A stretch of DNA of 64,000 nt from positions 372,001 through 436,000 of the forward strand of contig CAJNDT010005877.1 in the NCBI GenBank assembly GCA_905221615.1, given 5' to 3'. Numbering within the stretch: position 1 is the first letter of the stretch; each line of letters opens with the position of its first letter. Source of the stretch: Symbiodinium sp. CCMP2592. Lineage: Eukaryota > Sar > Dinophyceae > Suessiales > Symbiodiniaceae. The position numbers and the translations under genes are program-made. The notes under the pieces are model-generated. The model was not told where the DNA came from. It ran no database searches and saw only the letters and a list, made by a program, of their open reading frames with translations. This document shows positions 48,471 through 60,400 of this stretch, piece by piece.

Positions 48471-48879
48471 TTTTAGAGTAGTGCCGTGAGAAATCGAAAT
48501 GAACGTTAGAGAATCCTTTTCTATTGAGCAAATCAAGAACCCCTCAGCTAAAGCTCTGGGGAATAAAGGAACAAACCAAGCATACGAACATATGTAAAAA
48601 CGCGCGCATATCCCGCAAATACAACGCGGCGACGACGAAGGCACTCTGGCCAGGGCGGGTTCCGCAACCATTTCGTGCCGTAGAGAACAGTGCCCCGTCA
48701 AAACGAAAGATGTGAAATCAGTGGCTGCGTATCTACTTTTCAGTACCGCAACAAAACTGCACAACGGAACGAAGCGACGTTGAAAATGGTGCCTAAACAC
48801 CCACTCGACCAAACATACTGTATACCAGGGTATGCCTGTTATCCGGGCTCTACCTTCGTCCTGAGGATATATGCTTAAG

Positions 48880-49950
48880 AACTGCAAACAACGATGTGTT
48901 TGACATTGTCAAATTACAGACCAAAACTCATCCAGTGACCATGACACGTTTTGAGCAGTTAATGCTTCATGCATGTTTCTTACCTTCATTCATTACCTTA
49001 TCATCGTGATATGGAACAGCTTTAACTAGCGTACGCTTTCATATTCTCTATCAATGCAAAAATATTGACGAATCATCGTAAAAAACAGTCTCGCTGAGAA
49101 TCATCGTAAAAACAGTGTCGCTGAAACTTTCCTTGCATTTGTCAGCTTACTAGACTGGTGAGAATAGACCCCATCGGCAAGAAAAGAAATCGAGATTGGA
49201 AACAAACGGTATGGGGAAGAGGACGCTGCCGGAACCTATGTGTTTCTCTTTTCCTGACCATGAAATAACACAAAACCATGATAGAAAAACTGAGCACGAA
49301 GCAGCGCTGGTATAACATCACTGCCAGAAACGATACATTTCCAACAAAATACAAAAGCTGAAACTCTATGATTCATCTTGATTGGAAAAGTATACATGAA
49401 AAGATCTTAAAGGTTGATGTGCAATGATACGTTACCCAAATACTGAATTATGAAGCTTTTCCGGGTGCTGATGGGGGACCAACAGAACGGCAACCCTACG
49501 ATGCATTAGGACCAGTTGCAACAAAAGACTTTAATACCGACTTAAACACAACTTCTACAACAATACAGAAATGGATAATGAGATAATGCTATTGCTGTTG
49601 TAGATGGCGCAACTATATTAATACAAATGTTATTAATACGATGAAAGAAACACACAGCAGAATGATCATTATTACACTAAAACATACATAAGCGCCAATA
49701 GCGGAAGTTAAAGGGTGCAACTTGCATCATCAATCCTCTTAGTTGTATCTTTTACAGCTTTATTGTGAATTTCGATATTGCCTGTGCTGCTGTAGTAAAA
49801 ACCTCAGCTAATGTAGAAGCGAAACAGGCAGACATTGATGATACAGCTGCAATAGGGTGGTTGTCAAAATGTTGTTCTCTTCATGTGGCAAAAGGAGAAC
49901 AGGCTTACAGATGCGTAGTGATAAACACTGGTGTTTGGGATACGTAGTTG
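48880..49950. other. AT-rich island with a 28-bp tandem duplication
   Basis: This stretch is clearly richer in A and T than its surroundings. A unit GAATCATCGTAAAAAACAGT... occurs twice in tandem (49070-49097 and 49098-49124). A 60-codon plus-strand frame at 49765-49947 has ordinary composition but no recognisable domain. I see no gene with confidence. Confidence 0.6.
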
Positions 49951-51420
49951 TATTCCTACGCGCTGTCGGTAGAACTGCTACTGCTACTGCTGCAGCTGGA
50001 CTGATGCGAATTTTGACAGGAATCTGACCTGCTCTGCCCATGACAGGCTCATGAAATAACGTCCACACAATTCACATTTCCGGCGCTGCTGACCTCTAAG
50101 CCCACTCGCTCGATGCGCCGTACTGCATGTATAGTAGCCATCTCGGCCCTGATCATGAACCTTTTTCCATTCCACAGGGCCTAACCCGGATCCTGTCCTT
50201 TAATGCTCCAGGGGATCTTGGATTGTGGGGTGAAGTGGGCCAACCATCAGTCTTCTGGGGCAGGCTGCGGTGAGATTCCGCTATCGCCGAGCTAGCACTG
50301 GTTTCCCATAAATGCCCAAAAAAGACCTGTGACTGGATGCTCGATTGGATAAGGAAGCAGAGCTGCCAGAAAACCCGCAGCGGCACATACCGAGCGTCGA
50401 TCTTGGAAGCATGTATCTCCCGCAAACCTCACAAATCCACCTAGCGACTTTTGGTCTTTGAAACACTTGGCAACCACAACCCACGACAATCCACGTACCG
50501 AGCATGGATCTTGGAAGCACATGGATGTTGTAAACTGAGTGCTGATGTTGCTTTACCTGCCAAAAGTAACATTACAAGTATGCTGAATACGACGCGCAGC
50601 TGCACAAGAGGTTCACCTTGAGCATGCGGTTGTAAACATGCCTAGCGCCGTGCTAGCTGTTTTCCTTGCGCCAGCATGTGTCATTCGCTGCTCTACTTGC
50701 GTGCAGCCTCATAGCAAAGAGCCAAGACGATGTTCCCCTAACACATTGATGTCAACCCAAGTAACCCCACAGACACGCGAGTTTAGAACGCTTAGCAACA
50801 AAGTACCGGACCGCCCCCCCGGAACGGAAACAGAAAACCCGGAAGCCCGAACAAAAATGCAAGGATTTTCACATGTTACAATCCTGCAATTATAACAGGT
50901 CTGAGCCATGACCTGATCTGATCCATGGCTAAGACCAGTCACACAGGGCGTGAGCATTTCGCGTCGCTTCTGCTTGCTGTTCATGCTGTTCTAAGGAGCT
51001 CCCAAATATCCTGAGCTAAAACAACCGGCGTTCTGCCTGACACATCCATGCATTCGCAGGCCCACAAAACACTGGCACCGACTCACACACTGCTGCACGC
51101 TGAAGGACACGACGGCATCTTCAAGTCTAGCCCATCCAGACATGCGGCATCGCTGTGTGCGCTACGGTTGCTACGGATTTACAAAACTGCAATGCCACGG
51201 CATTCACGGCAGGCCTGAAAGCATCGTCGAGCTTTGCCATCTCCTGCCAATCTCGTTACACTTGTCCTCTCAGCACATGTATTGCGGCAAGGATACACGC
51301 CTCTGCCGACACTTCAACACGCAGCTTGGCGAGAACCTCTGGCTGCATGCAAGCCAAGAGTGAAGCAAAGCACCCATACAGCCTCGTCCAAGTGTTTACG
51401 CTCCGGCACAGTGAGACTCT
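49951..51420. other. No gene supported; short direct repeat
   Basis: TACCGAGC(G/A)T(C/G)GATCTTGGAAGCA occurs at 50387-50411 and 50496-50520. The minus-strand frames over it repeat 'LPRSMLGT'/'LPRSTLGM'. No domain recognised. Confidence 0.55.
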
Positions 51421-51426
51421 GGAGAC

Positions 51427-51758
51427 TCAGCTCGAACCGGGGTGTCCTGACCGCATATACCGCATATCAATGTCAGGCACACACTGCCAAAGTAGGCCTC
51501 GAGAGTGAGCCCAAGACTTCTGCGGCAAACTGGTTCTGAGAATGCCCTGCGCCCGCGGTTCCAAGGACTGCAAATAATCCAACGCCATTTGTTGGCCTTC
51601 AGCAAGATCGACCTCAAGGGCCTGCGAAGCGGCAAAGCGAAAGCCATGTGGCTGGTGTCAGACATTCAATTTTTGCGGCGAGGAAAGCGGTCCTCAAGAA
51701 TCGATGCCAGCAACTCCGAGTCCAAAGATTCCCGGAAGAGCGCCTCTCTGACAACGCA
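51427..51758 (-). CDS. Short helical protein fragment with possible GA-AG intron
   Basis: Exon 51758-51693 follows a pyrimidine-rich CAG acceptor and encodes 22 helical residues ('VREALFRESLDSELLASILE'). A 71-nt gap starting GACCGC and ending TTCGCAG separates it from 51621-51427, which continues in phase ('ALEVDLAEGQQMALDYLQSL') to a TGA. GA donors have been reported in dinoflagellates, so a GA-AG intron is plausible. Reading straight through meets a TGA in the gap. Function unknown; the 5' part is missing. The stretch after residue ~35 of the second exon is less convincing. Confidence 0.45.
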
Positions 51759-51759
51759 C

Positions 51760-53450
51760 TGCCAAGCAAACAACCTCGCGGCCTTGCTGAGGGCAGGGGC
51801 TGGCAGGGAAGCGGCACCCAGTCTGTGTAATAACGAAGCTCGATCCATTGGCCTCGGGCTGGCACATCCAATGGCAGAGACCCAGACAAGGCATATGACT
51901 CATGTGACGGATAAGGGATCAAATTGGCAGATTTATGTGTCGCCATCCACGGAATCGAGAGCCGCAACACGAAGTGACAGCTCGGCATAGCGGCATAGCA
52001 CGAAAACAGAGGGGCAGCGTGTCGGAAGCCCAATCCCTGGGCTAACCCTGCCAGTCTCGGTACTGCTTCCACTGCATCACAGAAATCCTCGCGTCTGAAT
52101 CATGCAATGAATTGGTGCATGCATGAATTGTAGAATGTAGCCCAAAGGAATGAATGTTGGCTGCAAAGCGAGGCCAGTAGTCCAGGACCCAGGCCTGCTA
52201 CGTGCCCATTGTGCCTGGCAGAAGTTTTGACTACTGCGACGACTGTGCGGCATTCTGCGAAATGCAAAGCTGCAAGCGAGAAGCCTGCCTCAAACTGATA
52301 GAAACTCATTGGTTTCTTAGCGGCACCTGCACGGACCGAGCAGGAAAGGCTCCGCAATGCTCTGCAATGCTCTGCAATGGCTTCCCCCATGCCTTGGCCG
52401 CCTGGACCATGGTCGGATGCCTGGGCTCCCGGCTGCGGGGCTGTTGGACTGGAGCGTCCTAGCGATCGCTGCATCAGCCCGTCCGCCTCCGCAAGGGGAG
52501 CTCGGAGTCCACGCATTCCTGCCATTTGCTCTGAAAGGCACAGAGAGCAATGGCAAGCCGCACCCGAGAACAAACCGGCCGGGCCGGCGCACGCTGCGTG
52601 GAACGTATGTCCGAGCCGACGGCGCTGATGCCGAAGGAGGACCTTTGTGGAACACGCTGGCAAGGAACAGCTTCAACAGCCTGGGCCATGAGTTTATGAG
52701 CTCTTGGCATGGAGGCGCCGGGACATCGCCTGCTTCCTGCACGATTGACACATCAGAAACAGCCGTGCAGTACTTATGCACTGAAGCCACCAGCCACCGA
52801 ACCAAGACTCGAACAATCCAACCAATTCAAACATGCCACCAAACCTGCTCTCTTCGAAAGATACCTGTTTTTTGTTTTCAGACGGGTTCATCTATCGTTT
52901 GCTTCGAACTGGCTTCTTTCGATTTCGGCATACCACTGCAACAAACTTCAGTAGACTGACTATCCAAAGAGCATTCCAGAGCTCTGAACAAGATGGGCAA
53001 AAACAGCATTGTTGAACATGCACTTCAACAGCAGCACGTTTTCTGCCTGCAGCTACGGCTACTTATGCGGCTATAGCATGGTCAGCTGGCTCACCAAGCT
53101 GCATTTCGCCGATGCAGCAGTATTTCGCCGGACCACTAAAACCCTGCCGAAGTTGCGCAGCAAACGCAACGATTGAAAAAGGACACCCTGTCATGCTCTC
53201 AGCAAGGGAGCTGAACTCAGCTGTGGCATTGACAACAGTAGTTAGAAGCGTCGTCATCATCGTCGTCATGGTCAATAGTAGCAGTTTTCGCCATCGTGCT
53301 GCGCATCGCAGATAGCTTGATGGTACTTGCAAAAGTTGCAGCACAGTGGCATAGGAGTAGTAGAAGCCATAGCAATGGCAATCAGTACTGCTTCTGGTGC
53401 TAGTGGTAGTAGAGTAGCTGTCGTCGCTGTCGACGTCGCGGTCGCCGTCG
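51760..53450. other. Competing open frames, no decision
   Basis: A 200-codon plus-strand frame (52357-52959) and minus-strand frames 52100-52663 and 52317-52805 overlap. None has a recognisable domain and compositions do not separate them. At most one can be real. Confidence 0.35.
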
Positions 53451-53454
53451 CGGG

Positions 53455-53580
53455 ACAAATCGGAATGAATCCGCAACCAGAACGGCTGAATCGGAAACCA
53501 GGCATGATTCGGAAACGAGACCGGCTAATGCAGAAACAAGCCCGGGTTCGGAAATCAAACCCAGCCCACCCCCACCAACC
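53455..53580 (+). repeat. Second locus of the GAAACCAG minisatellite
   Basis: Units of GAATC.GCAACCAGAACGGCT, GAATCGGAAACCAGGCAT and GATTCGGAAACGAGACCGGCT match the array at 17573-17793. Confidence 0.85.
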
Positions 53581-53634
53581 CCACTGTCCCCCACCCTCCA
53601 CCCATCTCCACCCCCTCCACCGCAACGTGATGTC

Positions 53635-53715
53635 AAAGTTCCTGGTTCTGATGCGCCCGGTTTCCGATGCGCAGTTTCTGATTCGCGACCCCCTCTTTCT
53701 GATTTCTCGGGGTGT
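53635..53715 (-). repeat. Inverted arm of the second GAAACCAG locus
   Basis: CTGGTTCTGATGCGCCCGG, TTTCCGATGCGCAGTTTCTG and TTTCTGATTTC are the reverse-complement type, as at 18395-18570. The forward arm lies 55 bp upstream. Confidence 0.8.
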
Positions 53716-53719
53716 CTCG

Positions 53720-56700
53720 TCGCCGCCGTGTCACCTTGGTGGCATGTGGCTACTCGGAGCCGTTAGCATTTGCGAGTTCCGGGGATCCGGTGGATGATCA
53801 GATTCAAGCGTCTCGGGTTCAGCGACGTGTGTCAACCCTCTGATAGTCCTCCAGAACAGTGGCCTGAAGAATCTAGCTGCAAAGCACAGGATGCAGAGAG
53901 GGACAATAACCACGCAACCTCCGTCTCGCGGACCGGCATGTCGGCTTCCGCCTCCGACGAATTCATGCTGCGTGCTCTCGGCAAAAAAGCAACACAAAAG
54001 AGCATCCATCACGATGCTCGTCCTTTGCCGGCTTGATGGGCTTGAGCGGCTTGGCCTGGAGCACCTTGACCAAAAGCCTCAGCATAGAGCAGCCACTGTG
54101 AATTGCCCGATCGACGGGTTGGACACGAAACCAGAATGAAAACCGTCTGCTCTCAAATGTGTACCCGTTGATGCAGCTAAGCTTAGACTTGTACGCCTCT
54201 GGTGTTGGGTACTGCCCATAACATGCCCCGGCCGAACAACCGCACAAAGGATCCTGCTTTCTCGTCGGCATTGATGGGGACCGTGTGCTGTCACATATCA
54301 CGCATTTTGCGTGAGCACGGGCGTCCTGCTTTAGCAAGCATACATGCGTGGAGCAGCCTGAAGGGAACAGTGTTGTCAACTGCCTGGCCTTTGCCTGCTC
54401 TGTCAGCATTCGACGTACCATCTGCAACTCTGCATTTGCCTCACTACAATGCGAGCATATCATGACGCCTCAAGAACATGGCCTGCTACTGGCTTGAAAC
54501 AAGAACTCTATGTCCGTGCCGCCCCTATCATAGCAACCAGGGTTGAAACATGCCAGGCACCGTTGAAAACTTGAGTGCTCAAGAAACGAAAGCTTGACAT
54601 TGCATGGAGCATAGCTGGCACCAGCAAGCAGGCGCTGTTGTACTCCTAATCGGGGGTGGCGCCCCACCCCCCAGCCAAGGGGAGCACCATCAAAATCTGG
54701 CCCCGCTATTCCCTAACTCCCGATAGGGCCGAGAAACAAGCACGGCAGTCAAAATCCCCAAACCCTGCTGCAAGCTTCAGAACGCAAGGCTCGATTAAAT
54801 CTGGCCACTCCCATCGCCCAGAACCCCAGGCTTCCCAGCCTCACATAGCTCTCGGAGTCATGATTTCAAGCTCAAAGTCTTACGAGAAGCTTCTGCTACC
54901 AGGCTGGATGGGGACAGCCCAGTGCTATCAGCAGTAGAAACACGTGCCCGCATCGGCATCGGGTGCGCCTTCTTGTCTGCAGGGTCTGCACTCACGGCTT
55001 GCTCCAGATCTTTGGCAGCAGGTCCCTGCGTGTGAATATTGTATTTCAAAACCTGAAGCACGATGGAGTCTGAGCTTTGAACCCAGCGCTTCATGCGCGC
55101 GAGGGCGAAGCCGCGACGAAGCATGGCCTTCGCAGGGTCTATATTTCTTCACACCGATGACCTCAAAGGCGAAAATGACCTTGTGGTGCATGGGCTCGAA
55201 CCGCAGTGCCTGACAGACACTTGGCAAAGGAAAAGGCAGACTAAGATCGTAGCAAGGTAAACTTGTAGGCTTTCGATTCGGGCACCGAGTGTGCACTGAC
55301 ATTCGGGCAAACTGTACCAAACCTTGACATTCTTTTCGAGCCACCGAGCAAGTCCTTTTTGGCAGCACCAGGACCAGGCCTCGGAGGCATCCAGAACGCA
55401 TTCCCGCCAATCCTGTCCGGACAGAAAGGGGCGACAAACCTCCACCGCCAGTGCGCCTGTTCCTAGATTAAGGGCATCTGATGAGCTTCTTTTCTGCATT
55501 TGCACCGACGCACTTAAGTGTCAGTGAATTGTGCATGCTGCACATGCTTGCTGTTCGCGCCACATGGAACATAGAAAATGCGGTAAAGTCGGTACGGTAT
55601 AGTCCACGGTATGTTTCTGCTTGTCTTCTTACAACTTCCAAGCTGGCTCCCAGATTTCAGGAGCGTTACCAGGAAGCTTTCCGACCTCAGAGCACGCCGA
55701 AGGTCATGGGAACGCCAAGTTGCATGACAGTGCTGCCCTGCTCTGTCTGTGTGCAAGGGCCAGGACCAGGCGCTTAAGACACGCGATTGACGCGAGTGTA
55801 CACCGAATGAGCCTGAAGTCCGCGCAGGTTGATTGACGGCTTCCATACAACAAAGCACTCTAATTCGTGCCGTGTGCTGCTTAGTAGCGTTGCAGAAAGA
55901 TAACAAAAGCGCTACGAAGAAGCAGCATGGTGGAGTGCTGTGCGCATGTCTTGAGTGTTATCCCCAAGGGGCGGACGAAACCAGGCGACGTTACACCAGG
56001 CGATGTCACACCAGGTGATGCTACACCAGGTGGTGTTGCCAGGACAATCCGCTGACCTGCGAAAGAGCACCACTAGACGTGCCAGGATAATGCTAGGTTG
56101 AGGACTGGGATCATGTGCATGAACTTGCTGCACATCATCATGCGCCTGAATAGGAAGATGCAAAGGAGCCACCAGGTGAAGCCAGTAAGTTCTCGTATCC
56201 GAGCCCAAGCTCGGGATCCTTGTGGTTGTAGGGATCCTTGTAGTTGTAGTCCTTCCGCGAGTACGGCCTGCACAGCATAAGCAACTCAGGAGCACCTCCT
56301 CCTGCCTTTTGGTATGTGTTCCTCACTCCCACAGTTGCAAGAGTTGCAGACCTGGATGTTGCCAGCGACTCGTCATCGCTGTCGTTTCCTGAAGCCCCCA
56401 TGCCGCAGTTTTTTGAACAGCGCGGGAACAAGTTACAAGCCAGAACTCCGTCGCGATGTACTCATGCAATCGATACATGCTGAGCCGTCTGCTTCTGTGG
56501 AGGACTGGCAGAAGAACCACGACACAGCCGGCGACGGTACACATGATGGCCACCGCAGCCTCGTGAACCAAACAGGATAAAACAAGCCACAATCGGTGGG
56601 CCGTTGTCGATTGTCCACGACTAAAGGAACTATCGCAGGCAAGGAGTAAAGGCCAGTATGACCTGAAAAGAAACCACCGGCAACAGTGACATTGCGAAAA

Positions 56701-57260
56701 CCTCTCTAAAGCACATGCCGCTTGACGAGCACGGCTGGTACAAGACAGCAACAGGAATACACACGAACAAGACCGGCATCAACTGGCCGATGCAAGATTG
56801 TTGTCAGTGTCAGTGGCTGCCACAAAGAGGGAGAGTTGCATGCCCAATTCCCCACCATGCTGTGCCCCATGTTCATCAGAGTTGAATTGTGGACCTTGCT
56901 ACCACCGCTCGTTTCAGGCCCACGGAAGGCACCACTCATGCTCGACCTCCCCGAGCTTCCGGGTGGAAAACTCAAGGCCTCCAGGCTTTTTTGACAGCAC
57001 CACCCAACGAAATCGTGCAAGCGTGTAAGTTCAAGCTGAAACCTGGCCAGCAACAAACCGGTGGTTGGGGAACGACGGACAACAGCACAGACGACAAAGA
57101 TTCAACGAATAATGCCGCGAAAGTGCCCAAACCGAGCTACGTCCATGGGATCGGCTAAACTAGAATCTGGAATTTCCAAGCGAATCAACCATAGCAGCGC
57201 GCAGGCTTCCATCTCGATCCCGGACTTTCGCCGAGCTGTCCGATGTTTCCGCACTGTCCT
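53720..57260. other. No firm gene; candidate minus-strand exons at 55.0-55.2 and 56.2-56.4 kb
   Basis: At 55209-55162 a pyrimidine-rich CAG acceptor precedes 16 codons ('ALRFEPMHHKVIFAFE') and GTCATC. Further left, 'MLRRGFALARMKRWVQSSD' reads coherently, and GCCGTGAGT near 55010 is a good donor. The frames cannot be joined with a believable intron. At 56250-56430 an acidic stretch ('NDSDDESLATS') and a 'YNYKDPYNHKDP' repeat occur on minus. No function assigned. Confidence 0.35.
55980..56040. repeat. 15-bp minisatellite
   Basis: Four units of ACACCAGG(C/T)GATG(T/C)T in tandem. A similar 15-bp duplication (TTGTAGGGATCCTTG) lies at about 56220-56249. Confidence 0.85.
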
Positions 57261-57299
57261 GTTTTTTTTATTCGTTTGGCCTGAAGCGTGATGCACTCG

Positions 57300-57318
57300 G
57301 GGAGTGGCTTTCACTCCC
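57300..57318 (-). other. 3'-end hairpin of the LINE
   Basis: GGGAGTG (57300-57306), a 5-nt loop and CACTCCC (57312-57318) form a perfect 7-bp stem about 130 bp after the ORF2 stop and about 30 bp before the A-rich end. In several LINE families a 3' stem-loop is bound by the element's own reverse transcriptase; that role here is inference. Confidence 0.6.
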
Positions 57319-57444
57319 AACTCACCGTCACAAGATGCCCACTCGTCGGTAGGCCCCATGTGGCAGCATGTTGAAAGGCTAAGGTGCGCCCACAAACGAC
57401 AAAAATTTCAAGCTCAGCAGCGCGAATGACATGAGAAAGAACGG

Positions 57445-60400
57445 CTACCAAAGGCTCTCAAGAAAGGATTCAATCTTCTTGGGCCCTAACAGCTTCATAT
57501 CTCTCAGCCATGCACGACGGTGCTGCCACTTACGGCTTATCAGTCTCATCGCCGCTCTCTTCCGCGATGCTGTTGCCGTGAGCCAGGCATCAGGATGAAG
57601 CAAAAGATCAGTCAGGTCATCCGTGGATTCCGAGTCTGTCACCGTGGATAGGGGGCAATCACAGAGAAAGTGGCCCAAAGTATCGGAAGCCAGACTGCCA
57701 TGCTTTAAGCAGAATAAGCAACAGTTGCCACGCGAGGTTGGCGAATCGTCACAGGTGTCACCTGCCCGTAACCCCTGTCCACCACAGAATAGACGAAGCA
57801 CGACGATGGAACAATCCAGAGATAAACCAATGCATGTGAACAGATCAGAGATGCCCTTCCTGGAGTCAGAACGCTCAGCAAGCTGCACCGGAAAGTGAGT
57901 GAGGCGAGAGTGTCCAGTACAGCCATCCACAACTTCACGCCAACCTAGCTCCATGCATGTTTGACGATATCGCTTGAGGTCACCCCAAAACGTGGTGGGA
58001 TCCGATGGCTGGTTAAGCGCGAAGACGTTCTGGATGTCAACGCTGACCTGGTGAGCCCAAGTGCCTTCTACAGTGCGGGCCAGCGCAAAGATTTGCTGCA
58101 TGAGGTTGCCATCGTCATACATCATGCGACCCCAAAGCCCGAGGCGGTTAGCCCCTAGCAGGCATGACCAAGGCACCCACCCCAAACAGGCAAGCGATGA
58201 AAGACGAGGTGAGCGCTTGTGATGACCAAGTAGCAGACGGCCTGCTTTGCGCTGGAGCAGGTCCAACCAGGAAGCCTGGGTAGCGGTAAGCGGCACAGCA
58301 GCAACCAGCCACCACACAATGGGCTCCACATAGAGGAGCCACAGGCGAACAAGATGGGCCAGTGGGACCTGGTTCACCCGTCCCCATCCCACCAAGATAC
58401 CAGTTTTACGAAGGATCTTCTCACCCATGTCTTTCAAGGCTGCTGCCACGGAACCGGTAGCCGTGAAGAGGGCACCCAAGTATCTGTAGGAGGAGGTGCG
58501 GGGCAAAGGTTTGCCATACAGGAAAAGGTCACTTGAAAGATGGTTGGCGGATGGTGGCAAATCCAGCTGTGCCGATTTGTCAGGTCCAAGGTTGAAGATC
58601 ATGCGGATGTGATTCGCCCAATCACAAGCTGTATCCAAGGCTCGCTGAGCAGCGGGCAGGTCACCCGTGAAGATGGCCATGTCGTCCACAAACCCTGATG
58701 CCACCATGGGAACTATAATGTCATCCACCTTGACATGACAAGCACAATCAGCATCGCAGAGCCCATCATAGAGTAGCAATGTCAAGGCGACAAACAAGGC
58801 AGTGGAAAGAGCTCCTCCTTGAGGGAGGCCTACATCATGTTTGTGTGCAGCACGAACACGCCCCAAAACAACAGGTTTGGAGCAGATACTGCCAAGCACC
58901 AGGTGAATGATACGAATGTCGTCACTTCTCAGCTGCTTCAGCCTGCGTAAGCAAGATACCACGGCAAGAGGAGGGGGCCTGCAGTAAGCAGATTGGCCAT
59001 CCAACAAAACCACCACGCAGTCGATGAGGCGCTTAGCCCTTAACCTCAGCATGTCACCCATGTACGCGATGGCCAGATCAGGGCCCTTGCTCCCACCTAG
59101 CTGCCAAGGAAGCGCTTGTGAGCGTATAGCGGGCCAAACACGGTGGAACATGATGCGGTCCAGAAGCTTGAGGGCCAAAGGCATCAAGGAAATCGGTCTG
59201 TGTGACTCAATGCGATTCTTTGGCTTACCAGGTTTGAGCAAAGGAACGATGACCACAACGCACCAAGCCGGGGGCAGAAAGTCACACAGAATGGCAAGGT
59301 TCAACAACCCAATCAAGCAAGCACGAAGCGGTTCACAGGGTGGCTTCAAGATGGAGACAGGCACAGCTTCAGTGGGCGGCGGCGCCGCCGAGGCATTAAG
59401 GCCAACCAAGGAGTCACAGAACTCAGTCCACTGTATGAGGCTCTCAGCACGGTCTTCAACAGGTAACTCCCTCAACCACTGCCGAGCATCACGGTATCTA
59501 CTACGTGCAGTTTCCCTGGGAGGATCCTCACAAGGACGTTCCTCAAGGTGGCCTCGGTATAACTGCAGCAGAACCTCCGGCGACAGCTGTCCATCCCAGG
59601 AGGTTTGTGACCTTAGGAATTCAACCCAAATATCAGCAGCAACCTGATCACCCAATAACTCATTGTCGACGGTAATCATGTGGGAAGCAGTGGCGTCCGG
59701 GTTGATCTCATCACGAATCCAGTCAAACGTCTTTTTATTGGGTGCAAATCTGGAGCAATCATGAGGTTGACCGGTCAAGCTTGTGTAGCGCTTGAGACGG
59801 TGGGCCTTAAGAGCACGATTGACAGTCCGCTGCAATGGCCCGTAAGACGCTGTACCTCGACTCTCGCGCATTCTCTGGATGGCCAAGCGCAGTTTAGCAG
59901 ATAGCTTAAGCCGACGCTTCTTGCCCCCATCCGGTTTCATGGAGAAGCGACCATACGGGGAGTTTGACTGGAACAGCACACCTAAGAGGAGAGCACTCAG
60001 AACAGCAGCACCCTGAAGTAGAACATCACGTAACTCTGCGGGGTCAGAAGGTGGTGGCCACAAGTGCGTTGATAACCACGGGTGCAAAGATTGCAACAGC
60101 GGTGTTACCTCATCTATGAATTGCTGGATCGGGAAGTCCTTGAAGGAGCACCATTTGGGATCCCTGGTGCAACCAGCACCACGAATTGCCAAGCCAGGAA
60201 TGCCAACAACGAGTGGGAAATAATCACTCCCCGCAACACGTAATTCGTGGATGACACGGAATGACCAATCCTGACTTGAGGATTTGTAGGCAATGGCAAG
60301 GTCAAGGATATTGCCTTTGATATGCGTGGCTAGGTGTGGCGGGCGTGCATTGAGAAGGCATCCATCACTGGCAAAGTGCTGACTGAACAAAAGATTCAGC

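Noticed and set aside
48880..49950. Organellar DNA insertion
   Set aside because: The AT-rich texture is compatible, but no organellar gene is recognisable, so only the composition is reported.
55128..55161. 34-nt intron joining 'KVIFAFE' and 'MLRRGFALARMKRW' stretches
   Set aside because: Too short to be believable, and the uninterrupted frame across it is also open; left as unresolved exons.
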